From an uncultured Clostridia bacterium (lineage in GTDB: Bacteria > Bacillota > Clostridia > TANB77 > CAG-508), in assembly GCA_934119935.1 (NCBI GenBank), contig CAKOSX010000002.1, positions 124,001 to 188,000 of the forward strand: 64,000 nt of DNA, in the 5' to 3' direction. Each line of letters starts with the position of its first letter. Within the stretch, counting starts at the first letter, position 1. A program made the translations under genes and the position numbers. Shown one piece after another: positions 1 to 8,066 of the stretch. The notes under the pieces are model-generated. The model saw only the letters and a program-made list of their open reading frames with translations. It searched no databases and was not told the DNA's origin.

Positions 1-225
1 ACAGCTACATCAGAGGATGCAAATAATAGTATTAAAGCTATAAGAAAAAAGATTTCTGAAATATATGGAAGTGTTGCAGAAGATGTAATTATTCAATATG
101 GTGGAAGTGTAAAATCAACAAATGCAAAAGAACTATTCGAAACATCAGATATTGATGGAGCCTTAGTTGGAGGAGCAAGTTTAAAAGTAGACGAATTTGC
201 AAAAATAGTAAATTACAATAAATAG
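1..225 (+). CDS. tpiA: Triose-phosphate isomerase, C-terminal end (5' truncated by window)
   Basis: Frame 1 is open from the window edge to TAG at 223-225 and encodes 74 residues. It shows the C-terminal TIM-barrel signature of triose-phosphate isomerase: a TSEDAN stretch, the phosphate-binding segment YGGSVK, and DGALVGGASL near the end. The enzyme interconverts dihydroxyacetone phosphate and glyceraldehyde 3-phosphate in cytosolic glycolysis. It lies directly upstream of gpmI in the same direction, the usual order of the central glycolytic operon in Firmicutes. Only about the last third of the protein is visible. Confidence 0.95.
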   Translation, partial: TATSEDANNSIKAIRKKISEIYGSVAEDVIIQYGGSVKSTNAKELFETSDIDGALVGGASLKVDEFAKIVNYNK

Positions 226-299
226 ACACAGTGTATGGCATTGAGCTGATATAGAAAAAATACAGCTCTGTGCCTTTGGAAAGGAAATGGAATAAGAAA

Positions 300-1835
300 A
301 TGAAAGATAAATTGACAATGCTAATGATATTAGATGGTTTTGGAATAAATGAAAATGAGCAAGGAAATGCAGTAAAGCTTGCCAATACTCCAAACATAGA
401 CAAATTAATGAAAACATGCCCAACAACAAGAATTTTTGCTAGCGGAATGAGCGTTGGTTTACCAGAAGGTCAAATGGGAAATTCAGAGGTAGGCCATACA
501 AACATTGGAGCTGGAAGAATTGTTTATCAAGAGCTAACAAAAATAACAAAATCAATAGAAGATGGAGACTTTTTCAGTATTCCAGAATTTAATAAGGCAA
601 TAGAAAATTGTAAAAAATATAATTCTAAATTGCATATAATGGGCTTACTATCAGACGGTGGTGTACATAGCCACATTCGCCATTTGTATGGATTATTAGA
701 ACTTGCAAAGAGAAAAGATTTTGAAAATGTATTTGTACATTGCTTTATGGATGGTAGAGATACTCCACCAGCTTCAGGTGAAGGATATATTACAAAACTA
801 GAAGAAAAAATGAAGGAAAAAGGAATAGGCAAAATTGCAAGTATATCTGGAAGATTCTATGCAATGGATAGAGATAAGAGATGGCAAAGAGTTCAAAAGG
901 CTTATGATGCAATGGTTAATGGAGTTGGAAACAAGGCTTCATCTGCAATACAAGCAGTAGAGGCATCATACCAAAAAGAAATTTTTGATGAATTTATAGA
1001 GCCAACTGTAATATGCAATGGAGATACACCAGTTGCAAAAATAGAGCCACACGATTCTGTAATATTCTTTAACTTCAGACCAGACAGAGCAAGAGAAATA
1101 AGCAGAACATTAGTTGATCCAGAATTTAATGATTTTGAAACAAGAAAAGATTTGGATTTATGTTTTGTTTGTATGACTCCATATGATGAAACATTACCAA
1201 ATGTTGATATTGCATTCAAGAAGGAACATCTAAAAAATACATTCGGAGAATACATCAGTAATTTAGGTTATACTCAATTACGTATAGCAGAAACAGAGAA
1301 ATATGCTCACGTAACATTCTTCTTCAATGGTGGTCAAGAAAAGCAATATCCAGGAGAAGATAGAATATTGGTTCCATCACCAAAGGTTGAAACATATGAT
1401 ATGCAACCAGAGATGAGTGCACCAGAAGTTACAGAAAAAGTTGTAGATGCAATAAATTCTAAAAAATATGATGCAATAATATTAAACTTTGCAAACCCAG
1501 ATATGGTTGGACACACAGGAAACTTAGAAGCTGCTATAAAAGCAGTTGAAACAATAGACGAGAGCGTTGGAAAAGTTGTAGAAGCTGTAAATGCTCAAAA
1601 TGGAGTATTAATTATAACAGCAGACCATGGAAACTGCGAGCAAATGATAGACTACAAAACAGGGGAGCCACACACAGCACACACAACAAACCCTGTTCCA
1701 CTAATATTAGTTGGAATGGATAATGCAAAACTAAGAGAAGGAAAACTAGCTGATTTAACACCAACAATGCTAGACATAATGGGACTAAAGAAGCCAGAAG
1801 AAATGACTGGAGAAAGTATTATAGTTGAAAAATAG
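300..1835 (+). CDS. gpmI: 2,3-bisphosphoglycerate-independent phosphoglycerate mutase
   Basis: The 511-residue length is normal for the family. The enzyme interconverts 3- and 2-phosphoglycerate through a phosphoserine intermediate using two metal ions, commonly Mn. Visible signatures are the N-terminal metal site DGFG, the catalytic serine in EGQMGNSEVGHTNIGAGR near residue 62, and the C-terminal metal ligands in TADHGNCEQM and the HTAHT segment. The frame opens at 270, but the ATG at 300 follows a purine-rich AAAGGAAATGGA and aligns with the family start (KDKLTMLMILDGFG), so it is preferred. It lies 74 bp after tpiA and is probably co-transcribed with it. Confidence 0.96.
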   Translation: MKDKLTMLMILDGFGINENEQGNAVKLANTPNIDKLMKTCPTTRIFASGMSVGLPEGQMGNSEVGHTNIGAGRIVYQELTKITKSIEDGDFFSIPEFNKAIENCKKYNSKLHIMGLLSDGGVHSHIRHLYGLLELAKRKDFENVFVHCFMDGRDTPPASGEGYITKLEEKMKEKGIGKIASISGRFYAMDRDKRWQRVQKAYDAMVNGVGNKASSAIQAVEASYQKEIFDEFIEPTVICNGDTPVAKIEPHDSVIFFNFRPDRAREISRTLVDPEFNDFETRKDLDLCFVCMTPYDETLPNVDIAFKKEHLKNTFGEYISNLGYTQLRIAETEKYAHVTFFFNGGQEKQYPGEDRILVPSPKVETYDMQPEMSAPEVTEKVVDAINSKKYDAIILNFANPDMVGHTGNLEAAIKAVETIDESVGKVVEAVNAQNGVLIITADHGNCEQMIDYKTGEPHTAHTTNPVPLILVGMDNAKLREGKLADLTPTMLDIMGLKKPEEMTGESIIVEK

Positions 1836-1852
1836 AAAATAAGGGAGCGCAT

Positions 1853-2653
1853 ATGCCAAAGGGTGAAACTATAAAAGACTTATATTCTGAAATTAGAAAA
1901 TGCCTTTTTTATATGATACCAGAAAAATGGGAAAGCATATATCTTTATGCGTCAGTTATACAGAGGGATAATGGTGAAGAAACAGGAGAAATGTTTTTTT
2001 ACTATTTTCCCAAGAGTATAATCAAAAGAAACCCAATAAATGTGTATCAAATTCCACAAAAATTCAGTTTGGATGAAGAAGAATATATAAAATTAACAGA
2101 TGAATTATATGATTTAATAAAAAAATTGAGACATGAATGTAAAAGGTATGATAAAATTAACTGGTCAAATATCACAATAAGCATAGAAAATGTTGATTTC
2201 TTAGCTGAATATAATTGTGACGATCTACTAACATCAATGTATTCAAATGAAGATCGTATGTTGATTTGGCAGTATAAATATCTTTCATATCCTATGGAAA
2301 AATTCACGAAGGATCAAAGAGAAAAAATAGAATCATACTTAGAAGAAGAATCTCATGGACTGCACCAATATAAAATATATACAGAGACTTTTTATCAGCC
2401 ACATGAACATAATAGTATTGAATATGATATAAATAAAAAAGTAGATGAGTATATAAAAGAGGATGAAAAGCCTACAACAGATTTTACTATGGTTGACAGT
2501 GATGAGCAATATAAAATTAAATCTGGAAATATCTTTAAGAGAAGAAAGAATAGACTATTAAATGAAAAGAATGAAATGAAGCAACAAGATACAGATAAAA
2601 AAAATAGTGAGCAAGAAGAGTTTGTTGTGAGAAATCAAATTTTAAAATATTAG
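1853..2653 (+). CDS. YezG-family (DUF600) immunity/antitoxin protein
   Basis: The 266-residue protein starts with an ATG after GGGAGCGC, 17 bp behind gpmI. Residues 8-125 match the YezG/DUF600 pattern: an IPEKWESIYLYA segment, an acidic FYYFP strand, IPQKFSLDEEEY, then a helix of the form ELYDLIKKLRHE. YezG-type proteins neutralise LXG/YeeF polymorphic nuclease toxins. The C-terminal 100 residues are charged and low in complexity (KNEMKQQDTDKKNSEQEE), which is longer than the classical antitoxin. No toxin gene is nearby, so it may be an orphan immunity gene or have been recruited to another role. The family call is from remembered pattern, not a search. Confidence 0.7.
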   Translation: MPKGETIKDLYSEIRKCLFYMIPEKWESIYLYASVIQRDNGEETGEMFFYYFPKSIIKRNPINVYQIPQKFSLDEEEYIKLTDELYDLIKKLRHECKRYDKINWSNITISIENVDFLAEYNCDDLLTSMYSNEDRMLIWQYKYLSYPMEKFTKDQREKIESYLEEESHGLHQYKIYTETFYQPHEHNSIEYDINKKVDEYIKEDEKPTTDFTMVDSDEQYKIKSGNIFKRRKNRLLNEKNEMKQQDTDKKNSEQEEFVVRNQILKY

Positions 2654-2655
2654 AA

Positions 2656-2687
2656 AGCAATTGAAGAAAACTTTAATTGCTTTTTTC
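2656..2687 (+). terminator. Rho-independent terminator
   Basis: AGCAATTGAAG pairs with CTTTAATTGCT (one G-U pair) and is followed by six T. It lies immediately after the YezG gene and should end the tpiA-gpmI-yezG transcript. Confidence 0.8.
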
Positions 2688-2705
2688 ATTCAATATTTAT
2701 TATTA

Positions 2706-2821
2706 AAACCAGAACAATTTGTATTTTTAAAGCCTCAACACGTCGCTCTTGGTCGGGGCTCTTTGACCCCTCAAAAGGCGAGCTTCCGGTCTCATTTAAA
2801 AAATACAAATTGTTCTGGTTT
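2706..2821. repeat. Foldback element copy 1 (unique arms, conserved core)
   Basis: The outer arms 2706-2731 and 2795-2821 are inverted copies beginning AAACCAGAACAATTTG, about 26 bp with a single one-base T-run difference. The enclosed core (2732-2794) begins CTCAACACGTCGCTCTTGG, contains an inner hairpin GGGGCTC-TTT-GACCCC, and is flanked by GCTC/GAGC. The same core occurs at 23441-23513 and 26883-26948 with completely different arms. It fills most of the 350 bp gap between the YezG and GH18 genes. Nothing in it looks coding. Confidence 0.85.
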
Positions 2822-3003
2822 ATCTTATAAAAATGTTTAAGAAATGGTATTCGCTCTGTGTGAAAATATTAAAAAAATTTAATAATTTACTTCACTTAAA
2901 ATATTCTTTATGGTATTATAATATGGAAAAGTAAGGAATGGGTTGAAAAAATAATTATAATTTTCAAACTAGATTTGCACATAGAAAGAGGAATAGATTT
3001 GAT

Positions 3004-4689
3004 ATGAGAAGTAAGAAAAAAGAAAAGAAGATTTATATTTATAAATTAATTGTAACAATAATATTTGCTTTAGCAATAGTATTTGTGCTTAACACGGCAC
3101 AAAATTATATAAGAAATGAAATTACAGGAAAAACTAATTTAGTAATTAATAATGGAAATGTCACAAAGAGCACAAAGAATGATGTAATTATAGAAGATGA
3201 TGTTGTATACTTATCTACTAAAGACGTAGCAAATTTCTTTGATGACCATATTTTTTATGACAATACATATAATCAAATCATAACAACATCAGATACAAAA
3301 GTTGCAACACTTGTAATAGATAAAAATAAATGTACTGTAAATGGAGCAGAAGTAAGTTTAATTGCTCCTGCTAAGAAGATAGATAATGAGTTTTATTTAC
3401 CTTTTTCTGAGATTAGCAAGAGTGTATATAATGTGGAAACGAAATATATAAAAGAAACAAATACTGTAGTTTTAGTTTCGTTAGATAGAGAGCTTGTGTA
3501 TGCTAATAGTAGCAAAAATAATTCTGTAAAATATATGCCAACGAGTTTTTCTAGAACTGTTGCTAAAATAAAAAAAGGCGATAATGTGACTGTTGTTAAA
3601 GATGATAAGACGGCGGAAAATGGATGGACTAAGGTTACGACAGAAAATGGAAAAATAGGGTATGTAAAAACAAGTACTTTAGCAAATGAAAAACAAGTTA
3701 GAGAAAAGTTAAACATAGAAAAACAAGTTGAGGGGAATATCAGCTTAGCATGGGATTATTTTTCTGAATATGCATCTGCACCACAAAGAACAGGAAAAAT
3801 AAAAGGTGTAAACGTTGTGTCTCCAGCATTTTTAGCATTACAAGATGGAGGAAAAGGAAATCTTGTTGCAAATGTGGGAACAGCAGGAACTAACTATGTA
3901 AATTGGGCTCATAATAATGGATATAAAGTTTGGGCTTTGCTTTCAAATAACTCGGACAAGCCAACTACAACAGAAATACTAAACGATTATAAACTAAGAG
4001 AAAGATTAATAAATAATATAGTAACTGCAGTAATAACATTTAACCTTGATGGAATTAATTTGGATTTTGAGTATCTAAATGAGAGTGATAAAGATGTATA
4101 CTCAAGGCTAGTAATAGAATTGGCACCTAGATTAAAAGAACTTGGAAAGGTTTTATCTGTTGATGTAACAGCTCCGGATGGTTCACCAGACTGGTCTCTA
4201 TGCTACGATAGAAATGTAATAGGAGATGTTGCAGATTATATAGTATTTATGGGATATGACCAAAACGGAGTGTCGTCACCTAAAGAAGGAACAACGGCAG
4301 GTTGCGATTGGGTAGAAGCAAATGTAAAAAAATTCTTGGGGCAAGAAGGAGTAGATGCAAGCAAAATAATATTAGGAACACCATTCTATACAAGAATTTG
4401 GACAGAAAATAATGGAAACATAACAAGTAAAGTAGTTAACATGAAAAATATAGCAAGTAATATACCAGAAGGAACAAAGACAACCTGGGATGACTCTTTA
4501 AAACAAAATTATGCAGAATACGAAAAAGACGGAAAAACATATAAGATTTGGATAGAAGATGCTAAGTCTTTAAGATGCAAACTAGAATTAGTCAACACGT
4601 ACAACTTAGCAGGGGCTGCATACTGGGAAAAAGATAGAGAAACAGATGATATTTGGAATATGGTATCTGAAGTGCTAAATGTAAAATAA
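3004..4689 (+). CDS. Secreted GH18-family glycosidase with copper-amine-oxidase-N and SH3 domains (SleL/YaaH-like)
   Basis: 561 residues. After a basic N-terminus, residues 12-32 form an uncleaved signal anchor. Residues about 45-160 resemble the copper amine oxidase N-terminal beta domain often used for wall or surface display. Residues about 175-225 form a bacterial SH3 domain (GWTKVTTENGKIGYVKTS). Residues about 245-555 form a GH18 barrel with the catalytic motif DGINLDFE near 350, where Glu is the general acid. The Asn in the motif is common in SleL-type spore-cortex enzymes. Expected activity is N-acetylglucosaminidase on peptidoglycan or cortex, outside the membrane. The ATG at 3004 follows AGAGGAATAG. 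It sits alone, with a TATAAT-like box near 2917 and its own terminator. Confidence 0.88.
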   Translation: MRSKKKEKKIYIYKLIVTIIFALAIVFVLNTAQNYIRNEITGKTNLVINNGNVTKSTKNDVIIEDDVVYLSTKDVANFFDDHIFYDNTYNQIITTSDTKVATLVIDKNKCTVNGAEVSLIAPAKKIDNEFYLPFSEISKSVYNVETKYIKETNTVVLVSLDRELVYANSSKNNSVKYMPTSFSRTVAKIKKGDNVTVVKDDKTAENGWTKVTTENGKIGYVKTSTLANEKQVREKLNIEKQVEGNISLAWDYFSEYASAPQRTGKIKGVNVVSPAFLALQDGGKGNLVANVGTAGTNYVNWAHNNGYKVWALLSNNSDKPTTTEILNDYKLRERLINNIVTAVITFNLDGINLDFEYLNESDKDVYSRLVIELAPRLKELGKVLSVDVTAPDGSPDWSLCYDRNVIGDVADYIVFMGYDQNGVSSPKEGTTAGCDWVEANVKKFLGQEGVDASKIILGTPFYTRIWTENNGNITSKVVNMKNIASNIPEGTKTTWDDSLKQNYAEYEKDGKTYKIWIEDAKSLRCKLELVNTYNLAGAAYWEKDRETDDIWNMVSEVLNVK

Positions 4690-4722
4690 TAAAGTTCAAA
4701 TTCTGAAATAAAATATAATTAA

Positions 4723-4762
4723 TAGAGGCGTATAATTTGACGGATTATATGCCTCTTTTTGA
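4723..4762 (+). terminator. Rho-independent terminator
   Basis: AGAGGCGTATAAT pairs with ATTATATGCCTCT across a short loop and is followed by a T-run. It is located 35 bp after the GH18 gene. Confidence 0.85.
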
Positions 4763-4834
4763 GGTTATGTAAGAAAGTATTTTAGAAAATGTAATAATAA
4801 TTAATAGAAAAAATATATTATATTGGGTGATATT

Positions 4835-5746
4835 ATGAAGAAAACAATGTATTTTAAGTTACAATATTATAAGCATATTGACGATTCTTCTTGCAAAAAT
4901 AAAATAATATTTGACAGATTCGTCATAAAAATTCTTAAAAAAATAAAATTACTAAAATATATATTTCACAATATAAAAACAATAGAAAATGATGATAATA
5001 TTGAATACACATGCTACACTATGAGTAATCAAGAGGTAAAGGCATTAAAAAGAATAGAAAATATAGTAAATAAAAATATTAATTTGAATGTAGTATTATC
5101 AAAAAGGATAAAAGAAATTGTCAGTAATATAAAAGAACCTGAGTTACAGGAAAATATAAAGAGTGTAAGAGAGATAATTAGTCACAGTGAAAAAAGTAAA
5201 AAGATATATATTGATTTTTATAAGATGATAATGAAATCTGTAATTGAAAGAAGAAAGCAAAATTCAGAAGAACAATCACTTAGTATATTAATAGATTCAA
5301 AAGATTATAATAACACACAATTAATAAATGAATTAATTTCACAATATAAGATGATTAATATTATTACAAATAATAGAAAACAATTTGAAGGTTTAGAAGA
5401 GGAAGCGGAGAAAAATTTCGAATCAATTTCTGTGCTAAATAATAAAAGAAAGAGCTTAAGTAATGCAAAATATATATTAAATGTTGACTTTAGTGGAGAA
5501 GAGATTTTAGAATACTGTATTGACAGAACTGCTATAATTTTTAATATAGCAAACACGAAAATTGATAAATTAATGAATTTTGATGGGACCATAATAAATA
5601 ATGTAAAGCTAATAGATAACAGTGAATTTTCACTGCAAGACAGATATTTAGTAAACAATGAAAAATGGAAAGAAATGGTTCGAGAAAAAATAGAAAAAAA
5701 TGAATATGATCTTATAGGAAACAGGGGAAAAGTTGAAATAAAATAA
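4835..5746 (+). CDS. Hypothetical protein, function not recognised
   Basis: 303 residues from the ATG at 4835, which is preceded by GGGTGAT. The frame also allows a TTG at 4823, but that would place the ribosome site inside the gene. I do not recognise a family. The protein is lysine/isoleucine-rich with a basic N-terminal segment and a charged helical middle (residues about 60-150). The C-terminal half (about 155-300) has alternating hydrophobic strands and helices resembling a Rossmann-like fold (SILIDSKDYN, INIITNNRKQF, AKYILNVDFSGEE). No signal peptide or membrane span is evident. It stands alone between a terminator and the greA promoter. Confidence 0.6.
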   Translation: MKKTMYFKLQYYKHIDDSSCKNKIIFDRFVIKILKKIKLLKYIFHNIKTIENDDNIEYTCYTMSNQEVKALKRIENIVNKNINLNVVLSKRIKEIVSNIKEPELQENIKSVREIISHSEKSKKIYIDFYKMIMKSVIERRKQNSEEQSLSILIDSKDYNNTQLINELISQYKMINIITNNRKQFEGLEEEAEKNFESISVLNNKRKSLSNAKYILNVDFSGEEILEYCIDRTAIIFNIANTKIDKLMNFDGTIINNVKLIDNSEFSLQDRYLVNNEKWKEMVREKIEKNEYDLIGNRGKVEIK

Positions 5747-5812
5747 TATAAAAATGAGAACTAAAATGGGCGTAAAACTTGAAATAAACAGATAGTAGAA
5801 AATGAAAAATAC

Positions 5813-5840
5813 TTGACAAAAAAGAAAAAAAGGGGTATCA
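5813..5840 (+). promoter_or_regulatory. Sigma-A-type promoter for greA
   Basis: A consensus -35 TTGACA at 5813-5818 and TATCAT at 5835-5840 are separated by 16 bp, about 55 bp upstream of greA. Confidence 0.7.
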
Positions 5841-5894
5841 TTATACAATGAATTTTATAGAAATAAACTGAAAAAACAAGGAGGTTTTACAGTA

Positions 5895-6371
5895 ATGGAA
5901 GATAAAGGTATACTAGTATCACAAGAAGGATTTGAAAAATTAGAGAAAGAATTAGATTATTTAAGAACAACTAAAAGAGCAGAAATTGCTGAAAAAATAA
6001 AGGTAGCATTAGGATTTGGAGACTTATCTGAGAATTCTGAATATGATGAAGCAAAAAATGCTCAAGCTGAAAATGAAGGGAAAATTGCTGAGTTAGAAAA
6101 TAAAATAAGATATGCAAAAATAATAGATGAATCTGAAATAGACACAAAAACAGTTCAAGTTGGAAACATTGTAAAGGTACATAATGAAAAAATTGATAAA
6201 GATGCAACATTTACAATAGTAGGATCAACAGAAGTAAATTTAGCTGAAAATAAAATATCAAATGAATCTCCAGTTGGAGCAGCATTACTTGGAAAGAAAA
6301 AGAATGACATTGTAGAGGTAAAAACTCCAGGCGGAGTTGTTAAATACAAAATATTATCAATAACAAAATAA
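5895..6371 (+). CDS. greA: Transcription elongation factor GreA
   Basis: 158 residues, the standard GreA length. GreA enters the RNA polymerase secondary channel and stimulates cleavage of backtracked RNA. The N-terminal coiled coil (about 1-75) carries the tip motif GDLSENSEYDEAKN with the acidic residues that act at the polymerase active site. The C-terminal globular domain (about 80-158) ends in the typical SPVGAALLGKKKND segment. A strong AAGGAGG precedes the ATG at 5895. It is monocistronic, with a promoter about 55 bp upstream and a terminator immediately after. Confidence 0.97.
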   Translation: MEDKGILVSQEGFEKLEKELDYLRTTKRAEIAEKIKVALGFGDLSENSEYDEAKNAQAENEGKIAELENKIRYAKIIDESEIDTKTVQVGNIVKVHNEKIDKDATFTIVGSTEVNLAENKISNESPVGAALLGKKKNDIVEVKTPGGVVKYKILSITK

Positions 6372-6377
6372 AAATTA

Positions 6378-6421
6378 ACCGAACTTCAAAATATTTAACT
6401 TTTGAGGTTCGGCTTTTTTTA
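6378..6421. terminator. Bidirectional terminator between greA and deoD
   Basis: CCGAACTTCAAAA pairs with TTTTGAGGTTCGG, with T-runs on the + side and an A-rich flank on the other. It lies between convergent greA and deoD. Confidence 0.85.
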
Positions 6422-7138
6422 TAAATTAACGGCAGATTCTAATGCTAATTTTATCATAGAATTTAAAGAAGTTTGCCTTTCTTCTGCGGAAATTTCTTGA
6501 TGTTTATAATGTGAATCAACTACGCTTAATAAACAACTAGCTTTTTTGCCAAGTAATTTTGCATTATAGAAAAGTGCAAATGCTTCCATCTCTGCAGCAA
6601 TTATATTTAGATCCTTTGGAAATCTTGCAATTAAACTATTTACGTCTTTTACATAATAATCGAAGCAATCAGTGCAAAGAGTATTTCCTTTAACATAAGG
6701 AATACTTAATTCTTTTGCTATATTTTCTATAATGGTGTTTATTTCAGAAGATGAATGCATTATGTGGCAATCTTCTTCATTTAGCTCATATGCGTAATTT
6801 CCTTCGGTATATGCATTATCTACTAGTATAGTATCTAAAAGGTTTAAATTTTCATTGTAGGCCCCGCAAGAACCAATACGTATTATTGTGTCAACATTAT
6901 AAAACTTATATAATTCGTAAGAATAAATCCCCATGCTTGGCATTCCCATTCCAGATGCAAAAACAGTAATTTTCTTTCCTTTGTAAAATCCTGTGTAACC
7001 GAACATGTTTCTAACTGTATTAACAAGTTTTGCGTCCTCTAAAAATGTATCTGCAATGTATTTTGCTCTTAGTGGATCTCCAGGCATTAATACGATGTTA
7101 GAGATGTCTTCAACTTTAGCTTCATTGTGTGGTGTCAT
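6419..7138 (-). CDS. deoD: Purine-nucleoside phosphorylase, DeoD type
   Basis: 239 residues. It phosphorolyses purine (deoxy)ribonucleosides to a base and (deoxy)ribose-1-phosphate in the cytosol. Seen: VLMPGDPLRAKYIA (phosphate site), the GMGMPSMGIYSYEL loop, RIGSCGAY, AAEMEAFALF (ribose-binding Glu) and SVVDSHY near the C-terminus. The reverse-strand ATG has a strong AAGGAGGAAGA upstream. It is convergent with greA. Hpt, another purine-salvage enzyme, is encoded far away at 58 kb. Confidence 0.95.
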   Translation of the reverse strand: MTPHNEAKVEDISNIVLMPGDPLRAKYIADTFLEDAKLVNTVRNMFGYTGFYKGKKITVFASGMGMPSMGIYSYELYKFYNVDTIIRIGSCGAYNENLNLLDTILVDNAYTEGNYAYELNEEDCHIMHSSSEINTIIENIAKELSIPYVKGNTLCTDCFDYYVKDVNSLIARFPKDLNIIAAEMEAFALFYNAKLLGKKASCLLSVVDSHYKHQEISAEERQTSLNSMIKLALESAVNL

Positions 7139-7381
7139 AAATCTTCCTCCTTTAAAATTTGATAATTGTATTTAGAATTAACGTCATTATATCATATGTC
7201 AAAAATAGTGCAAGTAAACCGCAAAAATTTTCCAATAAACTCTTGAAAAATACTAAAAATATGATACAATATAACAAGCTAAAAGAGAAAATTTGTTTGA
7301 TAATAAAAGAAAGGAAATAGCAAACTAGTGAATAGAAAATTAATAGTAGATTAGGCATTAGTTTGGTTAAATTATAAACTT

Positions 7382-7978
7382 ATGATAGCATATTTAAAAG
7401 GTGAATTAGTAGTAAAGTCGGAAGAATATATAATTATCGAAGTACAGGGAATAGGATATAAAGTTTTTATGTCAAAAAAATCGATAGACGAATTACAAGA
7501 AAGCAAACAAGTACGTGTATATACATATTTGAAAGTAAGAGAAGATGACATTAGCTTGTTCGGTTTTAACACAAACGAGGAATTACATATGTTTGAGCTT
7601 TTAATATCAGTTGGGGGAATAGGAGCAAAATCAGCAATAACAATTCTTTCGAACATTACACCATCAAGATTTGCACTTGCTGTAATAACAAACGAAGTAA
7701 ACACTTTAAAGAAATTGCCAGGAATAGGACCAAAAACAGCACAAAGGATAATATTGGAATTAAAAGATAAGATAAAAACAGAAGAAGCCATTGGAGCAGA
7801 TACTAGTGAACTCGAGAAAGAAGAAAACAAACAAGAAGAATTTGAAGAAGTAATACAAGCTTTACAAGTACTAGGATACAGAAGATATGAAATAAACAAA
7901 ATACTACCAAAGATAAAATCAGAAAGCTTGGAAGAAAGAATAAAAGAAGCACTACAATATTTAGCAATCGCCCAATAG
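7382..7978 (+). CDS. ruvA: Holliday junction branch-migration protein RuvA
   Basis: 198 residues with the three RuvA domains: an N-terminal OB fold (MIAYLKGELV), two helix-hairpin-helix motifs (LLISVGGIGAKSA and LKKLPGIGPKTAQRI) and a C-terminal three-helix domain (ALQVLGYRRYEINK) that normally contacts RuvB. RuvA tetramers bind four-way junctions. ruvB is not adjacent, and the next gene is the related AAA+ ATPase rarA. The last codons (GCC CAA TAG) lie inside a REP palindrome, so the repeat supplies the natural stop. No clear Shine-Dalgarno is visible upstream. Confidence 0.95.
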   Translation: MIAYLKGELVVKSEEYIIIEVQGIGYKVFMSKKSIDELQESKQVRVYTYLKVREDDISLFGFNTNEELHMFELLISVGGIGAKSAITILSNITPSRFALAVITNEVNTLKKLPGIGPKTAQRIILELKDKIKTEEAIGADTSELEKEENKQEEFEEVIQALQVLGYRRYEINKILPKIKSESLEERIKEALQYLAIAQ

Positions 7979-7997
7979 GGATGCCCTTTCTTGGGCA
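7969..7997. repeat. REP-like palindrome, copy 1
   Basis: CGCCCAATAGGGATGCCC followed by TTTCTTGGGCA. The outer CGCCCA/TGGGC pair and the inner GGG..CCC can form a hairpin. It overlaps the last 10 nt of ruvA. Confidence 0.85.
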
Positions 7998-8066
7998 AAA
8001 AGAAATATAAACTTTGAATAATAGTACTAAATTTGCATGGAACTATTAGAAGAAAAGGAGCAAGAA

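Noticed and set aside
7152..7358. 68-residue hydrophobic reverse-strand frame between deoD and ruvA
   Set aside because: AT-rich intergenic DNA gives Phe/Leu-rich frames by chance; it has no ribosome site, no recognisable family, and overlaps the upstream region of deoD.
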